A DNA stretch of 6,538 nucleotides from DASVDK01 sp036381125 [NCBI: Thermodesulfobacteriota bacterium] (lineage in GTDB: Bacteria; DASVDK01), in assembly GCA_036381125.1 (NCBI GenBank), contig DASVDK010000145.1, positions 1 through 6,538 on the forward strand. Reading direction: 5' to 3'. The notes below the pieces were generated by a model. It saw only the letters and a program-made list of their open reading frames with translations, made no database searches and was not told the DNA's origin. Positions 1-5,749 of the stretch are shown here, piece by piece (the stretch's first letter is position 1; every line of letters begins with the position of its first letter). Made by a program: the position numbers and the translations under genes.

Positions 1-216
1 CTCGACCCGAAGACCGCGCACGTCATCTACGCGCACCTGCGCGACCTCGTGACCCGGGAGGGGCGCACGGTCCTCATGGTCGATCAGAACGTCCTCGCCG
101 GGACCGAGGCGGCCGACTACATCTACGTGCTCGAGCTCGGCCGCAACCGGATCGCCTGCGACCGGGCCGAGTTCGAGGCGCGGTACCGCGCGACGATCGC
201 GGAGTGGCTGATCTGA
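1..216 (+). CDS. C-terminal part of a Liv-type ABC transporter ATPase (5' end outside window)
   Basis: The frame is open from base 1 to a TGA at 214-216 and gives 71 residues of the end of an ABC nucleotide-binding domain. It begins just after Walker B with the D-loop sequence LDPK. It then shows the beta strand and switch region TVLMVDQN, followed by the typical tail ADYIYVLELGR and a final helix. The MVDQN form, with Gln where most ABC proteins have the switch His, resembles LivF-type ATPases of branched-chain amino acid importers, which usually read MVEQN. It would energise uptake at the inner face of the membrane. Walker A, the signature and Walker B lie upstream and cannot be checked. 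It is not the livF of the right-hand operon, whose sequence differs clearly. A related truncated copy lies at 2447-2707. The family call is firm; the substrate is unknown. Confidence 0.8.
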   Translation, partial: LDPKTAHVIYAHLRDLVTREGRTVLMVDQNVLAGTEAADYIYVLELGRNRIACDRAEFEARYRATIAEWLI

Positions 217-344
217 GGGCGCCCGACCTGCACGGCCGACCACCGTTGTGTTCTCTTCCGTGCTAACATCGCTACCTGACAGAGCGCCTGCTCGTGCCAG
301 CCACGCCATCACGATCACGGGCAAGGTTTCCGGTGGTTGTATGT

Positions 345-364
345 TGTTATCAGCGGTGATAACA
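345..364. promoter_or_regulatory. Perfect inverted repeat, probable operator of the toxin-antitoxin genes
   Basis: TGTTATCA-GCGG-TGATAACA is a perfect 8-bp inverted repeat with a 4-bp spacer. It ends two bases before the GTG at 367 proposed as toxin start and lies in a patch of clearly lower GC than its surroundings. XRE-type antitoxins such as the one encoded at 690-1103 normally repress their own operon by binding a dyad of this size over the promoter, so autoregulation is the natural inference. Weak promoter elements overlap it: TTGTAT at 337-342 and TAACAT at 360-365, 17 bp apart, each only a partial match to consensus. That promoter would start transcription at about 372, which conflicts with a start at 367, so the true promoter may lie upstream. 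An extra half-site, TAACATCG, occurs at 264-271 and repeats 360-367. Confidence 0.6.
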
Positions 365-366
365 TC

Positions 367-677
367 GTGGCATGGGCGGTCGAGTTCTTCGCGGACGCGG
401 TGGCGGCCGAGATCCGAAAGTGGCCGAAGGGCATCCAGGCCCGGTCTTGCAGATGCCCGACTCCCGCGCGCTGGGCGGAGGCCTCTTCGAGCTCCGGTGC
501 AAGGGATCGGAGGGGATTGCCCGAGTGTTCTACGGCGTGTTCTCGGATGACCGGGAACTCTGGCTGCTGCACGCGTTCCGTAAGCAGACACAGCGGACGC
601 CGCGCGATGACCTGGCGCTCGCGAAGAGGCGCCTGAGGGCGCTGCGCGAGGAGAAGAAGACGAAGAAGAAGGGGTAG
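367..677 (+). pseudogene. HigB/RelE-type toxin gene (Gp49-like), broken by an internal deletion with frame change
   Basis: Two adjacent frames each carry half of a HigB/RelE-family toxin, an mRNA-cleaving ribosome-dependent endonuclease in characterised members. The first frame, from GTG 367, reads AWAVEFFADAVAAEI and then KWPKGIQAR. The second, from about 438 to the TAG at 675-677, reads GPVLQMPDSRALGGGLFELR, then GIARVFYGVF, then LLHAFRKQTQRTP and a Lys-rich end. All are family landmarks in the right order. Missing is the stretch of roughly a dozen residues that normally lies between the 'IQAR' helix and the 'GP.L.MP' turn. The frames meet inside GGCCCGGT (438-445), which reads as A-R in one frame and G-P-V in the other. 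This suits a deletion of about 40 bp between two short repeats. The product is probably inactive. TTG 337, with AAGG 10 nt upstream, is an alternative start. The toxin-before-antitoxin order is that of higBA loci. Confidence 0.72.
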
Positions 678-680
678 GAG
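676..680 (+). promoter_or_regulatory. Ribosome binding site of the antitoxin gene
   Basis: AGGAG overlaps the toxin TAG stop (675-677) and lies 9 nt before the ATG at 690. It supports that start and indicates translational coupling of the toxin and antitoxin genes. Confidence 0.7.
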
Positions 681-689
681 ACCGGGATC

Positions 690-1103
690 ATGGCAACGAC
701 GAAGTACGACACCTTCCGAGCCGAGCTGCTGGCCCATCCCGAGACCAGAGCCGCCTACGACGCGCTCGAGCCGAAGTACGGTCTTCTGCGCGCCCTCGTT
801 GCGGCGCGCGAGGCGGCCGGGGTGACGCAGGCAGAGATGGCCAGGCGGATGGGCACCTCGCGCTCCGCGCTGTCGAGACTGGAGTCGGCCGCGGGGCCGT
901 CGCCCAACTGGGAGACCGTGACCCGCTATGCCCGGGAAGCCGGATACGAGATCGAAGTGCGCCTACGGCCAGCGGCGAAGAGAGGGCGTACGATCACCGC
1001 GCGGATTCCCGCCCGGCCCGTCGGCCGTGGGGGTGCTGCCGCGAAGACGCGATCGCGCAGCACCGGCGCGCGGGCACGCGGCGGCCTATCCGTCCACGGT
1101 TAG
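690..1103 (+). CDS. higA: XRE-family HigA-type antitoxin / transcriptional repressor
   Basis: This 137-residue protein has a lambda-repressor-like helix-turn-helix at about residues 32-85. It carries the marks LLRALVAAREAAGVTQ, AEMARRMGTS and the recognition helix SALSRLES, followed by SPNWETVTRYAREAG, the usual C-cap of the HigA group. It would neutralise the upstream HigB-type toxin and repress the operon through the dyad at 345-364. The ATG at 690 has a good Shine-Dalgarno and sits 12 nt after the toxin stop. Residues about 92-137 form an Arg/Ala/Gly-rich, low-complexity tail (KRGR, RPVGRGGAAAK, RSTGARARGG) beyond the usual end of such antitoxins at about 95-105 residues. It could be a DNA-binding extension or read-through into non-coding sequence after loss of the original stop. 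Unlike its neighbours the gene is intact. Since its toxin is broken, it may persist as a solitary regulator. Confidence 0.85.
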   Translation: MATTKYDTFRAELLAHPETRAAYDALEPKYGLLRALVAAREAAGVTQAEMARRMGTSRSALSRLESAAGPSPNWETVTRYAREAGYEIEVRLRPAAKRGRTITARIPARPVGRGGAAAKTRSRSTGARARGGLSVHG

Positions 1104-1121
1104 CGCGTCGGCGAATCCGGT

Positions 1122-2391
1122 GTGACCGACTGGAGAAGCCGGTCAGGATCGCGCCCTGGCCCCGCGACCACATCGTCCGGATCGACGCCGCCGAGTTCCC
1201 GTCCGCGTTCGGGCCGGAGGGCCGAGAGGAGCTGGCGGCGCTGCGCGCAGAGGCACTGTCCGAGGCCGGGGCCGTGCGCCTCACACGGCACCGGGGACCG
1301 GCCGCCGGAGAGCCGTACGAGGTGAGGCTCGGTCCGGCCGAGGTCGAGACCGCCTACCGGCTGGCCATCGCGGAGGGCTTCGAGCCGCTCGGCGTCGGGC
1401 TCGCCGCGCTCGAGGCGCGGGCCCGGACGCTCCGCGAGGGGACAGCCGCGCCGGGTGGGGAGCGGCCGCCGGACTCGATGAGCCGGTTCCTGGAAGCGGT
1501 AGAGCGGGGCGCCCGGGAGGCCGACCTCGCACCGCTCGGGATGCGCCGCGAGCGCTTCAAGGCCGAACGGCGGGACGTCCTCGACGCCCTCGACGCCGCC
1601 GTCGCCCTGGCCCGCGGCGTCCAGGGCTGGGGGCGGGTCGTGAGCGAGCGGGTCTTCGGCGACTCGAAGCGGCTCGGCGCGATCGAGAGCCGGGTATCCC
1701 AGCTCCTCGTGCGGGCCGATCCACGCTGGGACGGCATCGCCCCCGACGAGGCGACGGACCTGCTCGAGGCTTACGGCGTGCGGCGCCGGCCAGGCCTGCT
1801 CCGCTGCGCGGGGGCGGCCGAGCTTCGGATCGGCGAGCGCGCCTATCGGCTCGAGGACTTCACGCCGACGGCCACGCTTCCCGATGCCTGGGCGGCCGCC
1901 TGGGTGGAAGGGGTCTGCCGGGCGGCCCCAGCCGTCGTCACCACCATCGAGAACGAGTACCCGTTCCTGTCGTACGTGGAGGAGGCGGGCGGCCCGGCGG
2001 CCCTCGGGGCGCGAGGCGAGGTGGTCGTCTACACGCGGGCTTTCCCCCGCCGTCCCTCGTCGAGAGCCTTGCCGCCGTCGTGAGGCGGCGCCCCGAGACC
2101 GCCTTCCGCCACTGGGGCGACGCCGACGTGGGCGGCCTGCGCATCTGGTGGCTGCTCCGTACGCGCCTCGGCTGCCCCGTCCACCTCTTCCGCACGACCC
2201 CGGAGTGGCTCGAGGAGGCCGCCGCCTCCGGCGGCAGGCCGCTCCCCACGGCCGAGCGCGCCGCGCTCGAGCGCTTCGGCGCCCTGCTCGCCGGCTCCGG
2301 CACGGGCGGAGCACCCGACGTGGCTCAAGCGCGCCGTCTCGTCGCGTCGCTCCTGCGCCTTGGGGTCAAGGTCGAGCAGGAACGGTACTGA
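1122..2391 (+). pseudogene. JetD-like (DUF2220) Toprim-type nuclease gene, interrupted by two apparent frameshifts
   Basis: The coherent protein runs in one frame from about 1130 to 2040 and in another from about 2038 to the TGA at 2389-2391. Adding one base near 1130 makes GTG 1122 open as M-T-D-L-E-K-P-V-R, and adding one G in the GGG at 2037-2039 restores VVYTRGFP-PPSLVESLAAVV. The restored product is about 423 residues, a normal JetD length. Its C-terminal half shows DUF2220 marks: TTIENEYPFLSY (acidic Glu near 277), FRHWGDADVGGLRI (Asp 334 and 336) and the end LGVKVEQERY (Glu 419/421). In Wadjet systems JetD is the Toprim-fold subunit that cleaves plasmid DNA with the JetABC SMC-like complex. 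No JetA, JetB or JetC is in the window, so this is an orphan and its target is unknown. Without correction, GTG 1274 gives only a 269-residue product lacking the DxD motif. The gene lies 18 nt behind the antitoxin on the same strand. Confidence 0.7.
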
Positions 2392-2394
2392 TCC

Positions 2395-2426
2395 GTGCCC
2401 GATGGCTCGTTGCCGGCTCCGGGCAC
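2395..2426 (+). other. Imperfect hairpin after the JetD-like gene, possible weak terminator
   Basis: GTGCCCG (2395-2401) is exactly complementary to CGGGCAC (2420-2426). The 18-nt loop can itself pair GGC (2404-2406) with GCC (2412-2414). It begins 3 nt after the TGA of the JetD-like gene. There is no T-tract after it, so a Rho-independent terminator is not established. In such GC-rich DNA a 7-bp stem can occur by chance. Confidence 0.3.
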
Positions 2427-2446
2427 AGGGGTCACGAGAGCGCCAC

Positions 2447-2707
2447 ATGATCCTCCCCGACCTCACCGTGGTCGAGAACCTCGAGATGGGCACCTGGAGC
2501 TTCCGGGGCGACCGGGCGCGGGCCAGGCGGGCGATCGAGCGGGCCTTCGAGCGGGCGCCCGGGCTGCAGGAGTTCCGCGACCGGCCCGCCGGGGTCCTGA
2601 GCGGCGGCCAGCAGCGGCTCCTCGAGCTCGAGCGGGCCCGCATTTCGGACCCGCGGCTCCTCCTGGTGGACGAGCCGACGGTCGGCCTTGACCCGAAGGC
2701 CGTTTGA
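2447..2707 (+). pseudogene. Internal fragment of a Liv-type ABC ATPase, truncated at both ends
   Basis: The frame encodes the middle of an ABC nucleotide-binding domain. It has the post-Q-loop segment ILPDLTVVENLEMG, a helical region, the signature LSGGQQRLLELERA and Walker B with D-loop RLLLVDEPTVGLDPK. It then ends abruptly in A-V-TGA (2705-2707). Walker A and the Q-loop are missing upstream, and the switch region and C-terminus are missing downstream, so it cannot be a working ATPase. Homology starts near 2445; the frame is open further upstream but is not ABC-like there. The signature is unusual, with LSGGQQRLLELERAR where LivF proteins have LSGGEQQMLAIGRAL. Its last bases (2687-2702) match bases 1-16 of the window at 14 of 16 positions, and both encode LDPK. 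The two pieces together would make a nearly continuous domain, in the wrong order. It looks like a remnant of duplication, insertion or misassembly. Confidence 0.75.
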
Positions 2708-2786
2708 GACGGCCCCCTGTCGTGCGTGACGAGGAGGAAGAGGTCGCCCTCCTCGTGATAGGGGTGCAGGAAGATCGCCCCGTCAC
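2705..2786 (-). pseudogene. Truncated 5' end of an unrecognised gene downstream of the amidase
   Basis: On the minus strand, just beyond the amidase stop, one frame reads GAIFLHPYHEEGDLFLLVTHDRGP. It looks protein-like and has almost entirely G/C third positions. A GTG at 2786-2784 overlaps the amidase TGA in a GTGA, the classic coupled-gene overlap, but is one frame off. Adding one G to the CCCC/GGGG run at 2778-2781 gives an open start M-T-G-A-I-F-L-H-P-Y. The frame loses sense near 2705, where the opposite-strand ATPase fragment begins. I read this as the first roughly 27 codons of a further operon gene, cut off by the junction. I do not recognise the family. It could instead be chance coding-like sequence, since it is short. 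Confidence 0.4.
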
Positions 2787-4222
2787 TCCCCGACGCCGCC
2801 CACCGGCTGGTCGATCGGCGCCGGAGGCGGTCGGCGCTCGTGCCAGCGGGTCGCCCGCTCGAATGCGAGGCCGACGCGCAGCACGGTCGCCTCGTCGAAG
2901 GGCCGGCCGACGATCTGGAGCGACACCGGCAGCCCCTGCCGGTCGAACCCGCAGGGCAGCGCGAGGGCGCAGAGGCCGAGATAGTTGACCGCGCGGGTGA
3001 AGCGGCTCAGCGGCAACGCCCCCTCGTCGACCTCGGTGACCGGGATCGCGACGATCGGGGTGGTCGGCGTCAGGAATGCGTCGAAGCCCGCGAGGGCGCC
3101 GATGAAGGCACGGGCCGAACCGCGGCGGTGATCCAGGGCGTCGAGGTAGTCCGCCGCGCCCACGCGGGCCCCGGCCAGGAACCTGGCCCGCACGTGTGGG
3201 TCCATCCGCGCGCCCTCGCGCTCGACCAGGTCCCGGTGGGCCGCGTAGGCCTCGGGAGCCATCACGATGCCGGCGCGGGCGGCGTAGTCGCCCAGCGGCT
3301 CGGTGAGGGCGAGCGGCTCGACCTGGGCCCCGGCCCGGACCAGCTCGGCAACCGCCTCGTCGAAGGCCAGCAGCACGTCGGGGTCCACCCCGTCCCGGTC
3401 GCGCGGCGGCAGAAGGGCGAGCCGCATCCCCCGGACGCCGGCGCCGAGCACGGGCGATACGTCCGCGGCCGGCGCCGCCGCGGTCAGCGGGTCCTCCGCG
3501 TCAGGCCCCGCCATCACCTCGAGGAGGAGGGCGGCGTCCTCGACCGACCGGGTCATCGGGCCGATCGAGTCGAGCGTCCGGCTGAGCGGCACGACACCGT
3601 ACAGGCTGACACGGCCGGCCGTCGGCTTGAGGCCGACGATCCCGCAGAGCGACGCGGGAATGCGGATGGAGCCGCCGGTGTCGCTCCCGATCGCCGCGGT
3701 GACCATTCCGGCCGCGACCGCGACGCCGGAGCCGCTGCTGGATCCGCCGGGCACCCGGTGGATCGACGGGTCCCATGGGTTCCTGGGGGTGCCGAGCGAG
3801 GCGTTCGTTCCCCAACCCCCGTACGCGAACTCGACCATCCCGGTCTTGCCGAGCACGATCGCTCCCGCGGCCCGCAGGCGCGTAACCACGGTCGCGGTGA
3901 TCGACGAGCGGCGGTCCTGCAGGAGGAGGGATCCGCACGTGGTTCGCCGCCCCTCGATCTCGATCAGGTCCTTGAGGGCGACCGGGATGCCGTGCAGGGA
4001 CCCGAGGTACCGTCCCGCCCGGATGAGCCGGTCCGCCTCATCCGCGGCGAGCCGCGCCTCGTCGCGGTACACCTCGGCGAAGGCGCCGAGGTGGGGATCG
4101 AGCGCCGCGATCCGGGCGAGGCAGGCCTCGACCAGCTCGGGCGGCCGGATCTCACGCGCGGCAATGCGCGGCGCCAGCCTGTGGATCGGGAGCCAGGCGA
4201 GGTCGTCCGGTCGATCGGCCAC
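2783..4222 (-). CDS. Amidase-signature-family hydrolase (GatA-like fold)
   Basis: This full-length protein of 479 residues is typical for the family. Enzymes of this family hydrolyse or transfer carboxamide groups using a Lys-cisSer-Ser triad. The candidates are Lys84 in GIPVALKDL, Ser161 in the Gly/Ser-rich PGGSSSGSGVAVA, and nucleophile Ser185 in GSDTGGSIRIPA. Flanking family marks are GKTGMVEFAYG, GLKPTAGRVS, the late FDAFLTPTTPIVAIP and the C-terminal GLPVSLQIVGRPFDE. There is no signal peptide, so it is cytoplasmic. It is not tRNA amidotransferase GatA with confidence, because no gatB or gatC is adjacent and it sits behind a transport operon. The GTG start at 4222 is supported by GGAGG 5 nt upstream (4228-4232) and lies 29 nt after livF. 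The context suggests degradation of an imported amide, but the substrate cannot be read from sequence. Confidence 0.92.
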   Translation of the reverse strand: MADRPDDLAWLPIHRLAPRIAAREIRPPELVEACLARIAALDPHLGAFAEVYRDEARLAADEADRLIRAGRYLGSLHGIPVALKDLIEIEGRRTTCGSLLLQDRRSSITATVVTRLRAAGAIVLGKTGMVEFAYGGWGTNASLGTPRNPWDPSIHRVPGGSSSGSGVAVAAGMVTAAIGSDTGGSIRIPASLCGIVGLKPTAGRVSLYGVVPLSRTLDSIGPMTRSVEDAALLLEVMAGPDAEDPLTAAAPAADVSPVLGAGVRGMRLALLPPRDRDGVDPDVLLAFDEAVAELVRAGAQVEPLALTEPLGDYAARAGIVMAPEAYAAHRDLVEREGARMDPHVRARFLAGARVGAADYLDALDHRRGSARAFIGALAGFDAFLTPTTPIVAIPVTEVDEGALPLSRFTRAVNYLGLCALALPCGFDRQGLPVSLQIVGRPFDEATVLRVGLAFERATRWHERRPPPAPIDQPVGGVGE

Positions 4223-4227
4223 CGCAT

Positions 4228-4232
4228 CCTCC
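4228..4232 (-). promoter_or_regulatory. Ribosome binding site of the amidase gene
   Basis: GGAGG (minus strand) lies 5 nt before the GTG at 4222. It favours this GTG over the ATG at 4227, which overlaps the site's spacer and is in another frame that does not encode the amidase. Confidence 0.75.
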
Positions 4233-4251
4233 GGGAGCTCAGTGCGGCGCG

Positions 4252-5007
4252 TCAGGCGCCGAGGTAGGCGTCCGCGACCGCGCGGTCGCCGGCGAGGGCT
4301 TCGGACGTGCCCGACAGAACGGTCCGGCCGCCCTCGAGCACGTACGCGCGGTCCACGATCTCGAGGGCGAGCCGCGCGTTCTGCTCCACCATCAGCACGG
4401 TCGTCCCCTCCTCGTTGAGCACGAGGATCAGCTCGAAGATCTGCGTCACGATCTTCGGCGCGAGCCCCATGGAGGGCTCGTCGAGCAGGAGGAGGCTGGG
4501 GCTCGACATCAATGCCCGCCCGATCGCCAGCATCTGCTGCTCGCCTCCCGAGAGGGAGCCGGCGGGCTGGCTGCGCCGCTTCGCGAGCACCGGGAACAGA
4601 TCGAACACGCGGGCCAGCGAGCGCGCCACCTCGCGCCGATCGGGGCGCGTCACCGCCCCCAGCTCGAGGTTCTCGAGTACCGTGGAATGGGCGAAGACGC
4701 GGCGGCCCTCCGGCACGAGCGCGATCCCGGCCCGGACCCGGGCGGCCGGGGTCCTTCCCGCGAGGGAGGCCCCGCGGTATCGGACCGACCCGCCGTCCGG
4801 GGCGAGGAGGCCGGCGATGCTCTTGAGGGTCGTCGTCTTCCCGGCCCCGTTGGCGCCGAGCAGCGCGACCAGCTCGCCTTGCGCAACCTCGAAGGAGACG
4901 CCGTCGAGCGCCCTCACCGGCCCGTAGCTGACGCGCAGCGCGTCAACGGCGAGCAGCGCGCCGCCGGATTCCCCGCCCCTCGCCGAGGTAGGCTCTGATG
5001 ACGTCAT
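4252..5007 (-). CDS. livF: LivF-type branched-chain amino acid ABC transporter ATPase
   Basis: This complete 251-residue ATPase forms the cytoplasmic motor of a HAAT-family importer together with LivG. In order it shows Walker A GANGAGKTT (51-59), the LivF-typical VPEGRRVF in place of a Q-loop Gln (98-105), TVLENLELG (109-117), the signature LSGGEQQMLAIGRAL (152-166), Walker B LLLLDEPSMGLAPK (172-185) and the switch segment VLMVEQNA (204-211). The Gln in place of the switch His is normal for LivF. ATG 5007 is the only good start before the conserved core, which begins near residue 18. It lies within livG, giving a 65-nt overlap, with an AGGAGG about 12 nt upstream. The first 17 residues (Ser/Gly-rich) are not conserved-looking. 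The substrate is one of the branched-chain amino acid, amide or short polar compound group. Confidence 0.95.
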   Translation of the reverse strand: MTSSEPTSARGGESGGALLAVDALRVSYGPVRALDGVSFEVAQGELVALLGANGAGKTTTLKSIAGLLAPDGGSVRYRGASLAGRTPAARVRAGIALVPEGRRVFAHSTVLENLELGAVTRPDRREVARSLARVFDLFPVLAKRRSQPAGSLSGGEQQMLAIGRALMSSPSLLLLDEPSMGLAPKIVTQIFELILVLNEEGTTVLMVEQNARLALEIVDRAYVLEGGRTVLSGTSEALAGDRAVADAYLGA

Positions 5008-5749
5008 CGTTCCGCCGGACCTCCTCAGGGACGCCTTCCGCGATCTTCTGGCCGAAGTTCAGCACGGTGATCCGGTCGCAGATCGACATGATCACGCGCA
5101 TCTTGTGCTCCACGAGCAGGATCGTCGTCCCCCGTTCCGCGATCCGATGCAAGAGGGCGACGACGCGGTCGACCTCGCCGGGGTTCATGCCGACGAGCGG
5201 CTCGTCGAGCAGGAGCAGGCGCGGCTCCGTGGCCAGGGCGCGCGCGATCTCGAGGAGCCGCCGCTCGCCGTAGGGGAGGCTGTCCGCCGGGCGATCGACC
5301 CTGGCGGACAGCCCCACGAACTCGACCAGCAGCCTCGCGCGCTCGCGCACGGCGGCTTCGGCGCGCCGGTGCCGCCCGGTGAGGACCGCGAGGAGCCCGT
5401 AGCCGAGGTGGCGGTGGGCGCCGACCAGCACGTTCTCGAGCACGCCGAGCCGCCCGAAGACGCGGAGGTTCTGGAAGGTGCGGCCGATGCCGGCCTGCGC
5501 CATACGGTGGGGCGGTAGACCCGCGATGTCGCGCCCGGCGAAGCGGATCCGCCCCGCGGTCGGCCTGAGCACGCCGCTGAGCACGTTGAGCGCCGTGGTC
5601 TTCCCGGAGCCGTTCGGGCCGATCAGGCCGTGGATCCCTCCGGCCTCGACGCGCATGTCGAGACCGTCGAGGGCCCGGAGTCCCCCGAAGTGCCGGTGGA
5701 GGCCGACCGTCTCGAGCAGCGCCTCGCGCTCGGCCGACCGGTCGCTCAC
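4943..5749 (-). CDS. livG: LivG-type branched-chain amino acid ABC transporter ATPase
   Basis: This 268-residue ATPase is the partner of LivF. It has Walker A GPNGSGKTT (44-52), the Q-loop in GIGRTFQNLRVF (Gln92) and ENVLVGAHRH, which is followed by the LivG-specific helical insertion around 111-150. The degenerate signature LPYGERRLLEIARAL (157-171) is typical of LivG. Walker B is LLLLDEPLVGMNPGE (177-191) and the switch His214 lies in LLVEHKM. The GTG start at 5749 overlaps the livM stop in a GTGA, so translation is coupled. The frame stays open for about 200 codons upstream, but that part is antisense-like shadow of livM and not LivG. The C-terminus EGRGIRRRAARR runs past the usual AYLG ending and through the livF start, which gives the unusually long 65-nt overlap. 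Confidence 0.95.
   Translation of the reverse strand: MSDRSAEREALLETVGLHRHFGGLRALDGLDMRVEAGGIHGLIGPNGSGKTTALNVLSGVLRPTAGRIRFAGRDIAGLPPHRMAQAGIGRTFQNLRVFGRLGVLENVLVGAHRHLGYGLLAVLTGRHRRAEAAVRERARLLVEFVGLSARVDRPADSLPYGERRLLEIARALATEPRLLLLDEPLVGMNPGEVDRVVALLHRIAERGTTILLVEHKMRVIMSICDRITVLNFGQKIAEGVPEEVRRNDDVIRAYLGEGRGIRRRAARR

Noticed and set aside
217-224. GGGCGCCC palindrome right after the first ATPase stop as a terminator
   Set aside because: It has no loop and no T-tract, and 8-bp GC palindromes are common by chance in this composition.
315-737. Minus-strand frame opposite the toxin
   Set aside because: It is not protein-like and lies opposite recognisable toxin motifs on the plus strand.
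1100-2314. Long open frame on the minus strand (about 404 codons) opposite the JetD-like gene
   Set aside because: Its translation is Arg/Pro/Gly-rich with no recognisable domain, as expected for the antisense of GC-rich coding DNA. The plus strand carries clear DUF2220 motifs.
1122-2391. A complete Wadjet system
   Set aside because: Only a JetD-like gene is present. No SMC-like, kleisin-like or JetB-like gene lies on either side.
4222-4260. Internal promoter or terminator between livF and the amidase
   Set aside because: The 29-nt gap holds only the ribosome binding site. No hairpin with a T-tract and no promoter-like pair is visible.
2840-4267. Long open frame on the plus strand (about 475 codons) opposite the amidase
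   Set aside because: It mirrors the amidase codons, is low in complexity and has no motif. The minus-strand amidase is complete with its triad and ribosome binding site.
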